Assembly: GCF_900111745.1 (NCBI RefSeq)
Contig: NZ_FOIJ01000003.1
Location: 620,001-684,000, forward strand
Direction of reading: 5' to 3'
Origin: Stigmatella erecta
GTDB lineage: Bacteria; Myxococcota; Myxococcia; Myxococcales; Myxococcaceae
Length of the DNA: 64,000 nt
The translations under genes and the position numbers were made by a program. This document shows, piece by piece, positions 41,610 to 50,064 of this stretch; the first letter of the stretch is position 1; each line of letters opens with the position of its first letter. The notes below the pieces were generated by a model. It saw only the letters and a program-made list of their open reading frames with translations, was not told the origin of the DNA and did no database searches.

Positions 41610-41978
41610 GTGGCGGCGACAATCGAGCAGGGATTGACCAGGTTTCGGGCAGGACTGGGGACCTTCTACATCTCACCCGCCTCCGTGGCGCTGCTCCTGC
41701 TGAACCTGCTGGACGGGCTCTTCACGCTCACCTTCCTGCAGCTCGACGTGGCCGAGGAGCTCAACCCCCTGATGCGGCTGGCCTACGAGCACTCGCCGCT
41801 CGTCTTCATGAGCTCCAAGCTCGTCATCGTGAACGCGGGCCTGACGCTGCTGTGCCTGCACCGGGCCCTGCGCGCCAGCCGCCTGGCCATCCGCGCCGGG
41901 GCGCTCATCTACGCCATCATCAACGTCTATCACCTGGCATTCTTGACGCACCTCATCAGGCACTGGCCGTTCTACTGA
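41610..41978 (+). CDS. DUF5658-like small membrane protein
   Basis: A 122-residue integral membrane protein with three predicted helices (about 21-42, 64-84 and 93-112). The pattern LLLLNLLDGLFTLTFLQLDVAEELNPLM followed by FMSSKLVIVNAGLTLLCL matches the small DUF5658 family (D--T-------ANP-M----F---K). GTG 41610 is supported by GGAGG six bases upstream. Function unknown. It precedes spoVG by about 100 bases on the same strand and is divergent from tdk. Confidence 0.75.
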   Translation: MAATIEQGLTRFRAGLGTFYISPASVALLLLNLLDGLFTLTFLQLDVAEELNPLMRLAYEHSPLVFMSSKLVIVNAGLTLLCLHRALRASRLAIRAGALIYAIINVYHLAFLTHLIRHWPFY

Positions 41979-42079
41979 CCGGCGGCGAACGGCGGCGCGC
42001 AGGAACACTTGCATTTACGGGCCGCTCTGTTCGAGTCTTCCCGCCAGCACCGATCTTTCGGGTTCTGGTGGGGGGCAGC

Positions 42080-42379
42080 ATGAACATCACCGACGTCAGG
42101 GTCTTTCCAGTCACTGAAGATAAACTCAAGGCTTACGTGACCATCACCCTGGATCATTGTTTTGTCATCCGCGATCTCAAGGTCATTCACGGCGCATCGG
42201 GGTTGTTCATCGCGATGCCAGCCAAGAAACGCAAGGACGGGACTTACAAGGATATCGCGCATCCTCTCAACGCGGACACGCGCACGGAGATGGAACGGGT
42301 CATCCTCTCGGAGTACGAGCGGCAGACCCAGCAAGGGCATCTGGGCATGAGCGCCCTGCTGGCCGCGGAAGCCGACTAG
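42080..42379 (+). CDS. spoVG: SpoVG family nucleic-acid-binding regulator
   Basis: A 99-residue protein very close to SpoVG: MNITDVRVFPVTEDKLKAYVTITLDHCFVIRDLKVIHG and AMPAKKRKDGTYKDIAHPLN are near-diagnostic. SpoVG proteins bind DNA and RNA and affect septation and sporulation in Firmicutes, and virulence genes elsewhere; in a spore-forming myxobacterium a developmental role is possible but not shown. GGGGG precedes ATG 42080. It is followed after 40 bases by prs, an arrangement also common in other phyla (spoVG near prs). Confidence 0.94.
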   Translation: MNITDVRVFPVTEDKLKAYVTITLDHCFVIRDLKVIHGASGLFIAMPAKKRKDGTYKDIAHPLNADTRTEMERVILSEYERQTQQGHLGMSALLAAEAD

Positions 42380-42419
42380 ATGCTTCCCTTGCGGGCGTGG
42401 GCAGGTTAGGAGCGCCCCC

Positions 42420-43373
42420 ATGCAGCCCTCGCGTGACTTCAAGGTCTTCACGGGCAGCTCCAATCCGGGGCTCGCCCACCGCATCTGCGAATACCTCAAG
42501 CGCCCCTTGGGCAAGGCCCAGGTGGGGCGCTTCTCGGATGGAGAGATCCAGGTCGAGATCGACGAGAACGTGCGCGGGCAGGACATCTTCATCATTCAGT
42601 CCACGTGCCCGCCCTCGAATGATCACCTGATGGAGCTGCTCATCTACTGCGACGCGCTGAAGCGCGCGAGCGCGGGCTCCATCAACGCCGTCATTCCCTA
42701 TTACGGCTACGCGCGGCAGGACCGGAAGGTGGCCCCGCGCACGCCCATCACCGCCAAGCTGGTGGCGGACCTCCTGGAGACGGCCGGCGCCACGCGCGTG
42801 GTGTCCATGGACATGCACGCCGGGCAGATCCAGGGCTTCTTCAACATCCCGTCGGATCACCTCTACGGCTCGCCGGTGTTCCTGGAGGATTTGCGCAAGC
42901 GCTTTCCGGACAACCAGGACACGGTCATCGTGTCGCCGGACGCGGGCGGCGTGGAGCGGGCGCGCGCCTACTCCAAGCGGCTCAACTGCCCCCTGGCCAT
43001 CATCGACAAGCGGCGCCCCCGGGCCAACGCCTCCGAGGTGATGAACCTCATCGGCGACGTGAAGGGCAAGGACGCCATCCTCGTGGACGACATGGTGGAC
43101 ACCGCGGGCACGCTGACCCAGGCGGCCGCGGCCCTCATGGACAAGGGCGCCCGGCGGGTGGTGGCCTATGCGGTCCACCCCATCCTCTCGGGGCCCGCGC
43201 TCCAGCGCATCCAGGACTCGGTGCTCGAGGAGGTCGTCTTCACCGACACGGTGCCCCTGTCGCCCGCGGCCCAGGCCTGCACGAAGCTCCGGGTGCTCAC
43301 CACCGACCGGCTCTTCGGCGAGGCCATCGCCCGGATTCACCGGGCCGACTCGCTCAGCTCCCTGTTCGTCTAG
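42420..43373 (+). CDS. prs: Ribose-phosphate pyrophosphokinase
   Basis: A 317-residue PRPP synthetase. It has the flexible-loop and ATP motifs GYARQDRKVAPRTPI, the VVSMDMHAGQIQGFFNIPSDHLYG block, VIVSPDAGGVERARAYSKRL, and the ribose-5-phosphate loop ILVDDMVDTAGTL. AGGAG lies upstream of ATG 42420. PRPP feeds purine, pyrimidine, His and Trp synthesis and the Hpt reaction encoded nearby. In many bacteria prs is linked to rplY and pth, as here. Confidence 0.97.
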   Translation: MQPSRDFKVFTGSSNPGLAHRICEYLKRPLGKAQVGRFSDGEIQVEIDENVRGQDIFIIQSTCPPSNDHLMELLIYCDALKRASAGSINAVIPYYGYARQDRKVAPRTPITAKLVADLLETAGATRVVSMDMHAGQIQGFFNIPSDHLYGSPVFLEDLRKRFPDNQDTVIVSPDAGGVERARAYSKRLNCPLAIIDKRRPRANASEVMNLIGDVKGKDAILVDDMVDTAGTLTQAAAALMDKGARRVVAYAVHPILSGPALQRIQDSVLEEVVFTDTVPLSPAAQACTKLRVLTTDRLFGEAIARIHRADSLSSLFV

Positions 43374-43545
43374 GCAGGCGCCCGGCGGCGGGCCCGCTTG
43401 ACTCCCGGCCCGTCCGCTGGCATGTGCCACCCCCACTCCACCGGCTCCTCCCAGGGGCGCTGTCTTCGGGGCCCGCCATGGGGGCGGGATGCCGAGAGCG
43501 CCAGGCGGCCGGGTGGACCCACGCAGTCCCGAAAAGAGACAGTCC

Positions 43546-44244
43546 ATGTCCGTCGACAAGAGCTCCCTCGAAGCGAAGTCCCGTGAAGGTTCCGGCAAGG
43601 GCGCGGCCCGCAAGCTGCGCGCGTCGGGCCTGGTGCCCGCGGTCGTCTACGGCAAGCACCTGGAGAAGCCGGTGCACGTGGCGGTGAACCCCAAGGCCGT
43701 GAAGCAGGCCATCAACACCCCGCACAAGTTCAACACCCTCATCCAGCTGAAGCTGGACAGCGCCTCCCACCAGGTGCTGCTGAAGGACTACCAGACGGAT
43801 CCGCTCACCCGTGAAATCCTCCACGTGGACTTCATCGACGTGCGCGACAACGAGCAGGTGAAGGTGAACGTGCCGCTCGTGCTCGTCGGCAAGGCCGTGG
43901 GCACCGCCGACGGCGGTCTGCTCACCCAGGCCCGCCGCGAGCTCGAGGTGTGGGCGCTGCCCCAGGCCATCCCGGAGAAGATCGAGGTGGACGTCACCCC
44001 GCTGAAGATCGCCCAGGCGCTCCACATCAACGACATCAAGCTCCCCGAGGGCGTGTCGGTGAAGTCGAACGTCAACTACACGCTCGCGGTGGTCAGCGCG
44101 CCTGACCGCGAGGAGGCGGGTCCGGCGGCGGCGGCGGCGGCGGCCCCGGCGGCGGCGGCCCCGGCGGCGGGCGCCAAGGCGGGCGATGCCAAGGCGGGCG
44201 ATGCCAAGGCGGCGGCCCCGGCCAAGGCCCCGGCCAAGAAGTAG
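43546..44244 (+). CDS. rplY: 50S ribosomal protein L25 (CTC/TL5 family)
   Basis: A 232-residue long-form L25 that binds 5S rRNA. N-terminal L25 domain ([28 protein letters not shown]), then [15 protein letters not shown] and the C-terminal TL5 beta domain ([18 protein letters not shown]...[19 protein letters not shown]). The last 50 residues are an Ala/Lys/Gly tail with the tandem [10 protein letters not shown] encoded by a duplicated 15-base unit near 44180-44212. Its tail is of low complexity and probably disordered. It ends in an intrinsic terminator, then pth. A TTGACT at 43398 has no convincing -10 partner. Confidence 0.94.
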   Translation: MSVDKSSLEAKSREGSGKGAARKLRASGLVPAVVYGKHLEKPVHVAVNPKAVKQAINTPHKFNTLIQLKLDSASHQVLLKDYQTDPLTREILHVDFIDVRDNEQVKVNVPLVLVGKAVGTADGGLLTQARRELEVWALPQAIPEKIEVDVTPLKIAQALHINDIKLPEGVSVKSNVNYTLAVVSAPDREEAGPAAAAAAAPAAAAPAAGAKAGDAKAGDAKAAAPAKAPAKK

Positions 44245-44270
44245 TCTTCTTCCCGGTTTTGCACCGGAGC

Positions 44271-44306
44271 GGGGCTGGCCTTCCGGGGCTGGCCCCTTTT
44301 TCTTTT
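44271..44306 (+). terminator. Intrinsic terminator between rplY and pth
   Basis: Ten-base stem with two G-T wobbles, GGGGCTGGCC and GGCTGGCCCC around a six-base loop (44271-44296), followed by TTTTTCTTTT (44297-44306). It ends 27 bases after the rplY stop, with the pth ribosome binding site GGGAG directly behind. It could partially uncouple pth from rplY. Confidence 0.8.
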
Positions 44307-44317
44307 GGGAGCCTCTC

Positions 44318-44893
44318 ATGAAGCTCATCTGCGGACTGGGCAACCCCGGGCGCGAGTACGAGCGGCACCGGCACAACATCGGGTTCATGGCCGTGGAGGC
44401 GCTGCTGTCCCGGGCGCGGGCCGAGCTGAACCAGGAGAAGTTCCAGGCGCGCGTGGGCCAGGGCTCCCTGGGCGGCGAGCGCATCCTCTTCCTGGAGCCG
44501 CAGACCTACATGAACCTGTCGGGCCGCTCCCTGGCCGACGCCGCGCGCTTCTACAAGATCGCGGTGGAGGACATCCTCGTCATTCACGACGAGCTGGACC
44601 TGCCCTTCGGGCGGCTGCAGCTCAAGGCCGGCGGCGGCACGGGCGGGCACAACGGGCTGAAGAGCTCCGTGCAGTGCCTGGGGGCCGACGGCTTCATCCG
44701 CCTGCGCTTCGGCATCGGCAAGCCGGAGGGGCCCAACGCCAAGGAGCGCGTGGCGGGCTACGTGCTCTCCGCGTTCGACGACGGCGAGCGCCGCCAGTTG
44801 GAGGAGCACATCGGCCGGGCCGCGGACATGGCGGAGGTGTGGGCCCGCGAGGGGCTCGCGGTGGCCATGAACCGCTTCAACCGCCGCGCCTGA
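44318..44893 (+). CDS. pth: Peptidyl-tRNA hydrolase
   Basis: A 191-residue enzyme that recycles peptidyl-tRNAs lost from ribosomes. Signature blocks: [25 protein letters not shown] with the catalytic His, [42 protein letters not shown], and [14 protein letters not shown] seven bases before ATG 44318 fixes the start; the longer frame to 44186 lies in rplY. It follows rplY after a terminator and precedes the ribosomal protein operon. Confidence 0.96.
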   Translation: MKLICGLGNPGREYERHRHNIGFMAVEALLSRARAELNQEKFQARVGQGSLGGERILFLEPQTYMNLSGRSLADAARFYKIAVEDILVIHDELDLPFGRLQLKAGGGTGGHNGLKSSVQCLGADGFIRLRFGIGKPEGPNAKERVAGYVLSAFDDGERRQLEEHIGRAADMAEVWAREGLAVAMNRFNRRA

Positions 44894-44948
44894 GCCGCCT
44901 CCGGCCAGGGAACCGGCCCCGGGAGCCCTTTCCCGGTGTGTGTGCGCC

Positions 44949-44977
44949 TTGACTTGGGGGGATACCCCCCGTAGAAG
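44949..44977 (+). promoter_or_regulatory. Probable rpsF operon promoter with palindromic spacer
   Basis: TTGACT (44949-44954), a 17-base spacer, TAGAAG (44972-44977). The spacer is nearly filled by the perfect palindrome GGGGGG-ATA-CCCCCC (44956-44970). Transcription would begin near 44984, leaving a leader of about 185 bases before rpsF. Confidence 0.6.
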
Positions 44978-45123
44978 GCCCCCCTCCCTTCCGCCCACGG
45001 TGGAAGGGGATGTTCTTTGTCACCTTCCCGTGTTCGTGCACGGGACGAACGCGAAGGCAACGGGCGTGAGACGTTCCCGTTCCCGGCGGTGGGCCTCCCA
45101 GGCCAGCTGACCGTTTCCCCGCT

Positions 45124-45140
45124 CCCCGGATTGGCCGGGG
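45124..45140 (+). promoter_or_regulatory. Leader hairpin just before rpsF
   Basis: CCCCGG-ATTGG-CCGGGG lies about 29 bases upstream of the rpsF start. Many bacteria carry an S6:S18-binding RNA motif in this leader for autoregulation; this hairpin is in the right place but I could not match the conserved CCG bulge with certainty. Confidence 0.3.
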
Positions 45141-45168
45141 GGCACTCGACCCCAAGGGGAGAGAACAC

Positions 45169-45636
45169 ATGGCTGAAACGACGGCCGCGCAGCGGCTTCG
45201 TGAGTACGAGACCATCTTCCTGGTCAAGCCCGACCTGACCGATGACAACGTGGACCGCCTCAAGGAGCGCGTCCGCGGCATCGTCAACCGCGAGGGCGGC
45301 AAGCTCATCCGCTTCACGGTGTGGGGCAAGAAGAAGACCCTGTACCCCGTGGCCAAGCAGCCCCGCGCCATCTACGTGCACACCCACTTCCTGGGTGACT
45401 CGAAGCTGGTGGCCGAGGTGGAGCGCAACCTCCGCAACATCGATGAGGTCACCCGCTACCTGTCCGTGAAGCTGGCGGACGAGGTGGACCCTGAGTCCCG
45501 TCCGGTGCTCGAGGACGTGAAGATGGCCGGAGACGTGGAGGAGACCCGTCCGGGCGCTCCCGAGCGTGAGTCCTTCCGCGCCGAGCCGGCCGAAGAGGCC
45601 GTGGACACCGAGGAGGAGGCCCCCGAGGAGGCTTAA
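45169..45636 (+). CDS. rpsF: 30S ribosomal protein S6
   Basis: A 155-residue S6. The core (YETIFLVKPDLTDDNVDRLKERV, then GGKLIRFTVWGKKKTLYPVAKQ and YVHTHFLGDSKLVAEVERNLR) is normal; about 55 acidic residues follow beyond the usual end (EETRPGAPERESFRAEPAEE...), a tail longer than in most S6 proteins. S6 pairs with S18 on the 30S platform, and the two genes are adjacent here. First gene of the rpsF-rpsR-rplI operon. Confidence 0.96.
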   Translation: MAETTAAQRLREYETIFLVKPDLTDDNVDRLKERVRGIVNREGGKLIRFTVWGKKKTLYPVAKQPRAIYVHTHFLGDSKLVAEVERNLRNIDEVTRYLSVKLADEVDPESRPVLEDVKMAGDVEETRPGAPERESFRAEPAEEAVDTEEEAPEEA

Positions 45637-45681
45637 TCGCCCCTTGGCCTTCCACGGACCTTTTCGAGAACGAGAACATTC

Positions 45682-46107
45682 ATGAACGGTACGGATAACA
45701 AGACGTCTTCTGGAGCGGGCGCGCGCGGCGGTTCGGGCGGCGGCGGACGCGGTGGCGGCTTCGGTGGTGGTGACCGCGGCGGCTTTGGCGGTGGTGACCG
45801 GGGTGGTGACCGCGGCGGCTTCGGCGGTGGTGACCGGGGTGACCGCGGCGGCGATCGCGGCATGGACGATGACAAGCGCGGCGGGCGCGGCTTTGGCCGC
45901 AAGAAGGTCTGCCGCTTCTGCGCCGAGAAGAACGCCAAGGTGGACTTCAAGGATCAGGCCACGCTGAAGTACTTCGTCACCGAGCGCGGCAAGATCATCC
46001 CCCGCCGCATCTCCGGCAACTGCGCCAAGCACCAGCGCGAGGTGGCGGTGGCCATCAAGCGCGCCCGCGGCCTGGCGCTCCTCCCCTACAACGCGATGGT
46101 CGGCTAA
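45682..46107 (+). CDS. rpsR: 30S ribosomal protein S18 with long Gly-Arg-Asp repeat extension
   Basis: A 141-residue protein. The S18 core starts near residue 74 ([40 protein letters not shown] and the [24 protein letters not shown] block) and is of normal length, with CRFC and a third Cys as in Cys-containing S18. In front is a low-complexity region of about 70 residues with repeats [15 protein letters not shown], an RGG-box style sequence rarely seen on S18. Such sequences often bind RNA and can phase-separate. DNA repeats at 45731-45860 make this stretch prone to length change. Downstream of rpsF by 45 bases. Confidence 0.94.
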   Translation: MNGTDNKTSSGAGARGGSGGGGRGGGFGGGDRGGFGGGDRGGDRGGFGGGDRGDRGGDRGMDDDKRGGRGFGRKKVCRFCAEKNAKVDFKDQATLKYFVTERGKIIPRRISGNCAKHQREVAVAIKRARGLALLPYNAMVG

Positions 46108-46134
46108 CCCCGTCCGGGACTTCGGAGACAACAC

Positions 46135-46578
46135 ATGAAGGTCATTCTTCGTGAGGACATCGACGGCCTCGGCAAGTCCGGTGAGCTGGTCACGGTCAAG
46201 GACGGCTTCGGCCGCAACTTCCTGCTGCCCCGCAAGAAGGCGGTGCTCGCCAACGAGCAGAACATCCGCCAGCTGGAGCACGAGCAGGGCGTCATCACCG
46301 CGCGCAACGCCAAGCTGAAGGGCGCCGCCGAGGAGAGCGCCAAGAAGCTCGGCTCCGTGCAGGTCGTCATCAAGCGCAAGGTGGGCGAGCAGGACAAGCT
46401 GTTCGGCTCCGTCACCGCGCTGGACATCGCCGAGGCGCTCGCCGCCCAGGGCCAGCAGGTGGACCGCCGCGGGCTGCACCTGCCCGAGCCCATCAAGACG
46501 GTGGGCAAGCACGAGGTGGAGCTGCGCCTGCACCGGGACGTCGTCGCCAAGATCAAGGTCGACGTGCAGCCCGAGTAG
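46135..46578 (+). CDS. rplI: 50S ribosomal protein L9
   Basis: A 147-residue L9. The N-terminal domain MKVILREDIDGLGKSGELVTVKDGFGRNFLLPRKKA is diagnostic, followed by the long connecting helix and the C-terminal rRNA-binding domain (VDRRGLHLPEPIKTVGKHEVELRLHRDV). GGAG seven bases upstream supports ATG 46135. Third gene of the operon, 27 bases after rpsR, ended by a strong intrinsic terminator before dnaB. Confidence 0.97.
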   Translation: MKVILREDIDGLGKSGELVTVKDGFGRNFLLPRKKAVLANEQNIRQLEHEQGVITARNAKLKGAAEESAKKLGSVQVVIKRKVGEQDKLFGSVTALDIAEALAAQGQQVDRRGLHLPEPIKTVGKHEVELRLHRDVVAKIKVDVQPE

Positions 46579-46602
46579 CAAGCGTCCTACCTTTCGCACA
46601 CC

Positions 46603-46640
46603 GAGGGCCGTCCGGGTTCACCGGGCGGCCCTCTTCTTTT
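46603..46640 (+). terminator. Intrinsic terminator after rplI
   Basis: Stem GAGGGCCGTCCGG with partner CCGGGCGGCCCTC (one T-G pair) and loop GTTCA, followed by a T-rich run TTCTTTT (46634-46640). It lies 24 bases after the rplI stop. Confidence 0.88.
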
Positions 46641-46674
46641 GTCAGGACCCCCTGTAGACTGGTGCGCAGCAGCC

Positions 46675-48057
46675 ATGTCCAACGTCCTTGATGGTCGGGA
46701 AGGTCGGCGGGTCCACGAGGACCTCGCCGCAGAGCGCGCGGTGCTGGGTGCCGTGCTGGCGGACAACAGCCTCATCGCGAGCGTGGCGGAGGTCGTCGCC
46801 TCGGACGACTTCTCCAGCCCGGCCCACTCGGCCATCTTCGCGGCGATGCTCAAGCTGGACGGCTCCCAGCGGTCGGTGGACCACCTGACCCTGGCCGAGG
46901 AGCTGAAGGTGCTGGGGCACCTGGCCGCGGTGGGCGGCCCCGCCTACCTCATGACGCTGGACCAGGTGGTGCCGCTGGCCAGCAACGCCGTCCAGTACGC
47001 GAAGATCGTCAGCGACCAGGCCATCCGTCGGCGCCTGGCGCTGGTGGGCCGCGAAATCATGGAGATGGCCAGCCAGGAGACGGGCGACGTCGAGGTCGTC
47101 GTCGACGAGGCGGCCCGGAAGATGTTCCTCCTGGCCGAGAAGCGGCGCGAAGGCGACCTGCTGCCGGTCAGCGACCTGATGGAGCAGACGCTCAACCTGC
47201 TCGACAAGATGAAGGCGTCCGCCTCGGGCGTGACGGGCCTGTCCACGGGCTACGTGGACCTGGACATGCAGCTGACCGGCCTGCACGGCGGCGAGCTCAT
47301 CATCCTCGCGGCCCGCCCCGGCATCGGCAAGACGTCGCTGGCGATGAACATCGCCATGCACGCGGCGCTGGAGGAGGAACCCAAGGCGGTGGCCATCTTC
47401 AGCCTGGAAATGCCCTCGGATCAGCTGCTCATGCGTCTGCTGGCCTCCAGCGCGCGCGTGGACATGAAGAAGCTGCGCGGCGGCCGGCTCACGCAGCACG
47501 ACGAGGAGAAGTTCCAGGAGATGGCGGGCAAGCTCTACAACGCCCCCATCTACATCGACGACTCGGGCGGTCTGTCCCCGTTCGACTTGCGCGCCAAGGC
47601 GCGGCGGCTCAAGCAGAAGGACTCGCGGCTGTCGCTCATCGTCATCGACTACCTCCAGCTCATGCACCAGAAGGGCAAGGTGGAGAGCCGCCAGCTGGAG
47701 GTGTCCGAAATCTCCCGTGGCCTCAAGCAGCTCGCCAAGGAGCTGGAGGTGCCCATCATCGCCCTCAGCCAGCTCAATCGAAAAGTCGAAGAGCGCAAGG
47801 GCGGCAAGCCCATGCTCAGCGACCTGCGCGAGTCCGGCTCCATCGAGCAGGACGCCGACGTGGTGATGTTCATCCACCGCGAGGAGCCGGAGGAAGGCGC
47901 GGAAGGCGGAGGCGACGGGGGCCGCTCGAGCACCGTCATCCCCGTGGAGCTGATCATCGCCAAGCAGCGCAACGGCCCGGTGGGCTCGATCGATCTCGTC
48001 TTCCTCTCGGAGTTCACCCGCTTCGAGAGCCGCGCCCGGGGCGACTTCCAGCAGTAG
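46675..48057 (+). CDS. dnaB: Replicative DNA helicase DnaB
   Basis: A 460-residue hexameric replicative helicase. The N-terminal DnaB domain (AAERAVLGAVLADNSLIASVAEVV) and RecA-like C-terminal motor are complete: Walker A AARPGIGKTSLAMNIA, H1a/Walker B LIVIDYLQLM, and ALSQLNRKVEERKGGKPMLSDLRESGSIEQDADVVMFIHR. No intein is present. ATG 46675 is used; an in-frame TTG at 46639 lies inside the preceding terminator tail. The rplI-dnaB order is widespread in bacteria. Converges on thiD with a 12-base gap. Confidence 0.95.
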   Translation: MSNVLDGREGRRVHEDLAAERAVLGAVLADNSLIASVAEVVASDDFSSPAHSAIFAAMLKLDGSQRSVDHLTLAEELKVLGHLAAVGGPAYLMTLDQVVPLASNAVQYAKIVSDQAIRRRLALVGREIMEMASQETGDVEVVVDEAARKMFLLAEKRREGDLLPVSDLMEQTLNLLDKMKASASGVTGLSTGYVDLDMQLTGLHGGELIILAARPGIGKTSLAMNIAMHAALEEEPKAVAIFSLEMPSDQLLMRLLASSARVDMKKLRGGRLTQHDEEKFQEMAGKLYNAPIYIDDSGGLSPFDLRAKARRLKQKDSRLSLIVIDYLQLMHQKGKVESRQLEVSEISRGLKQLAKELEVPIIALSQLNRKVEERKGGKPMLSDLRESGSIEQDADVVMFIHREEPEEGAEGGGDGGRSSTVIPVELIIAKQRNGPVGSIDLVFLSEFTRFESRARGDFQQ

Positions 48058-48069
48058 CCCCCGCGCGCC

Positions 48070-48810
48070 CTACTCCGCCCCGGTGCGCACGTACCGGGAC
48101 ACGAAGGCCTTGGCCCGGCGCGCGGCGGCCTCCACCGGCCGCCCCCGCCCCAGCTCCACCGCGAAGGCCGAGGCCAGCCGGCACCCCGTCCCCCGCAGCC
48201 CGGCAGGCCGCGCGAAGCGGGTGCCCACCAAGAGCCGCGTCTGGCCGGGCACGCACAGCACGTCCACGGCCCCGCGCGCCCGGTGCCCGCCCTTCACGAG
48301 CACCGCGCCGAAGCCCAGGGAGACCAGGCGCTCGCCGGCCTCGGCCGCCTCCTCCACGGTGCGCACCGCGGGCTGCCCCAGCAGCCACGCCGCCTCCTCC
48401 AGGTTCGGGGTGAGCGCGACGCGCGGCCCCGCCAGCGCCAGGTAGTGCCGCGCGCTCAAGCGCGAGAGGCGCTGCCCCCGGGAACTTCGCACCACCGGGT
48501 CCACCACCCACCAGGCCTCCACGCCCCGCAGGGCCTCGCGCAGGGCCTTCAGGCGGAGGGCATCCGGTACCACGCCCAGCTTCACCGCGTGCAGGGGGCC
48601 CAGCTCGCGCGCCGCGGCCACCTGGGCGCGCAGCACCCGCTGCGGGGTGGCCTCGGTCTGGAAGGTGGTGAGCCCCTGCGCCGTCTGCACGGTGGGCACG
48701 GCCACCGGGGCGGCGCCCAGGGCCCGCGCCGTGGCGAGATCCGCCAGCAGCCCGGCCCGGCCCGTGGGTTCATGGCCCGCGAGCAACAACACGCGAGGCA
48801 TCGCTCTCAC
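48070..48810 (-). CDS. thiD: Hydroxymethylpyrimidine/phosphomethylpyrimidine kinase
   Basis: A 246-residue ribokinase-fold kinase of thiamine synthesis. Motifs: GHEPTGRAGLLADLATARALG (usual G-DPSGGAGI-AD), WWVVDPVVRSSRG, LTPNLEEAAWLLG, VLVKGGHRA, and the anion hole RGTGCRLASAFAVELGRG. The DPSGGAG motif is altered to EPTGRAG, so substrate preference could differ. GTG 48810 overlaps the stop of the upstream hydrolase gene as GTGA; ATG 48801 (MPRVLLLAGHEP) is an alternative. No other thi genes are adjacent. Confidence 0.82.
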   Translation of the reverse strand: MRAMPRVLLLAGHEPTGRAGLLADLATARALGAAPVAVPTVQTAQGLTTFQTEATPQRVLRAQVAAARELGPLHAVKLGVVPDALRLKALREALRGVEAWWVVDPVVRSSRGQRLSRLSARHYLALAGPRVALTPNLEEAAWLLGQPAVRTVEEAAEAGERLVSLGFGAVLVKGGHRARGAVDVLCVPGQTRLLVGTRFARPAGLRGTGCRLASAFAVELGRGRPVEAAARRAKAFVSRYVRTGAE

Positions 48811-49574
48811 CGCCGGTGGTCACGCGCTTTCTGGATGAAGACCTTGTAGAGGCCGCCGTGCACCGGGAGGTTGTGGATCATGTACTCGGGGTGCCACTGC
48901 ACGCCCACCGCGAACAGGTGGGCGGTGGACTCGATGGCCTCGATGACGCCATCCGAGGAGACGGCGCTCACGTTCACCTGCGGCCCCGGCTTCTTCACGG
49001 CCTGGTGGTGCGTGGAGTTCACCATGAGCTGGCCCCGGCCCACGGCCTCCGCGAGCAGCGAGCCCTCGCGCACATCCACCGGGTGCTGGGGCTGGGTGCG
49101 GTCATGTTTCTGCTGGTGCTCGCGGGCCTCGGGCAGCTCGCGGGCGATGTCCTGGTGGAGCGTTCCGCCCAGCACCACGTTGAGCAGCTGCATGCCGCCA
49201 CAGATGCCCAGCACGGGCATGTTGCGCTTGAGCGCCGAGCGCATCAGCGCGGTCTCGAAGGTGGTCCGCCCCTCCTTCAGGGGACCCATCCCCTCCCCGG
49301 ACGTCTCCCCGTAAGCCTCGGCGGGAATGTCGAACGCCCCGCCGGTGACGAGCACGCCCGAGACGCGGTCCAGGTACGCCTCCACGCACAGCGGGTCGTC
49401 CGTGTAGGGCAGCACGAAGGGCAGCCCGCCCGCTCGCAGCACTGCCTCCGCATAGGGCACTTTCAGCTCGTAGCGGGCGAAGGGCGAGTCCGGGGCCGCA
49501 TCGGACCAGTCGGGGGTGATGCCGATGTTGGGGCGGCGCGGCGGCAGCCCGTGGTGTCTCAGGGGAGGCGTCAT
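48807..49574 (-). CDS. Peptidase C26 / gamma-glutamyl-GABA hydrolase family protein
   Basis: A 255-residue class I glutamine amidotransferase-like hydrolase. The nucleophile elbow is PVLGICGGMQLLNVVLGGTL, and the His-Glu pair sits in FAVGVQWHPEYM near the C-terminus; VNSTHHQAVKKPG and SSDGVIEAIE are typical of PuuD-type enzymes. It could cleave gamma-glutamyl amides such as gamma-glutamyl-GABA in polyamine breakdown, but no puu genes are near. It overlaps thiD by four bases. Confidence 0.88.
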   Translation of the reverse strand: MTPPLRHHGLPPRRPNIGITPDWSDAAPDSPFARYELKVPYAEAVLRAGGLPFVLPYTDDPLCVEAYLDRVSGVLVTGGAFDIPAEAYGETSGEGMGPLKEGRTTFETALMRSALKRNMPVLGICGGMQLLNVVLGGTLHQDIARELPEAREHQQKHDRTQPQHPVDVREGSLLAEAVGRGQLMVNSTHHQAVKKPGPQVNVSAVSSDGVIEAIESTAHLFAVGVQWHPEYMIHNLPVHGGLYKVFIQKARDHRR

Positions 49575-49696
49575 GGAGCGTACCGGAGGCTATTGCGCCA
49601 CCGGCGCGTGTCAAACGGGGCCCCCGGGGCGAGGGCGTGGGGAAGCGAAAGACAATCCGAGACGTTCATCGGCTCCCAGGAGAAGGACGGGCGGCG

Positions 49697-49722
49697 TTGA
49701 CAGGCGGGCCCTCTGCTATAAG
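49697..49722 (+). promoter_or_regulatory. Possible promoter of the DUF1844 operon
   Basis: TTGACA at 49697-49702 and TATAAG at 49717-49722, both good hexamers, but only 14 bases apart. About 35 bases further on the ribosome binding site AGGA precedes the gene at 49762. Short spacing keeps confidence low. Confidence 0.4.
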
Positions 49723-49761
49723 GTGGCGCGCCCTTTTCCAAGAGATTCCGAGGATTTGAAC

Positions 49762-50064
49762 ATGGCGGACACCCTGGACCCGAAGTACCTCGATAAGCGC
49801 ACCGCGGAGCGCTACCTGCGCAGCGGCCAGCTGGACGAGGGGACCTACGAGCGCCACATCAAGGAACTGCCGGACGTGGCCGAGAAGTCCGCCCCCGTGG
49901 AGACGGCGATGGATGGCGAGGAGTTCTTCGACGACGAGGACGACGAGGCCGGTGACGAGGGCGACGAGGGCGAGGAGGCCGCCGCGGACGACACCGAGGA
50001 CGGTGACGACGAGGACGAGGACGAGGCGGCTGGCGGCGCTGCGGAGGACACGGAAAACCCATGA
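49762..50064 (+). CDS. Small acidic-tailed hypothetical protein
   Basis: A 100-residue protein. The first 45 residues (MADTLDPKYLDKRTAERYLRSG, then EGTYERHIKELPDVAEKSAP) form a short helical, conserved-looking unit; the other half is almost only Asp, Glu, Gly and Ala and is surely disordered. AGGA eight bases before ATG 49762. It overlaps the DUF1844 gene by four bases (ATGA). Similar small proteins precede DUF1844 genes in myxobacteria as I recall; role unknown. Confidence 0.75.
   Translation: MADTLDPKYLDKRTAERYLRSGQLDEGTYERHIKELPDVAEKSAPVETAMDGEEFFDDEDDEAGDEGDEGEEAAADDTEDGDDEDEDEAAGGAAEDTENP

Noticed and set aside
43398-43426. TTGACT-N17-CATGTG as promoter of rplY
   Set aside because: The -10 hexamer matches consensus at only two positions.
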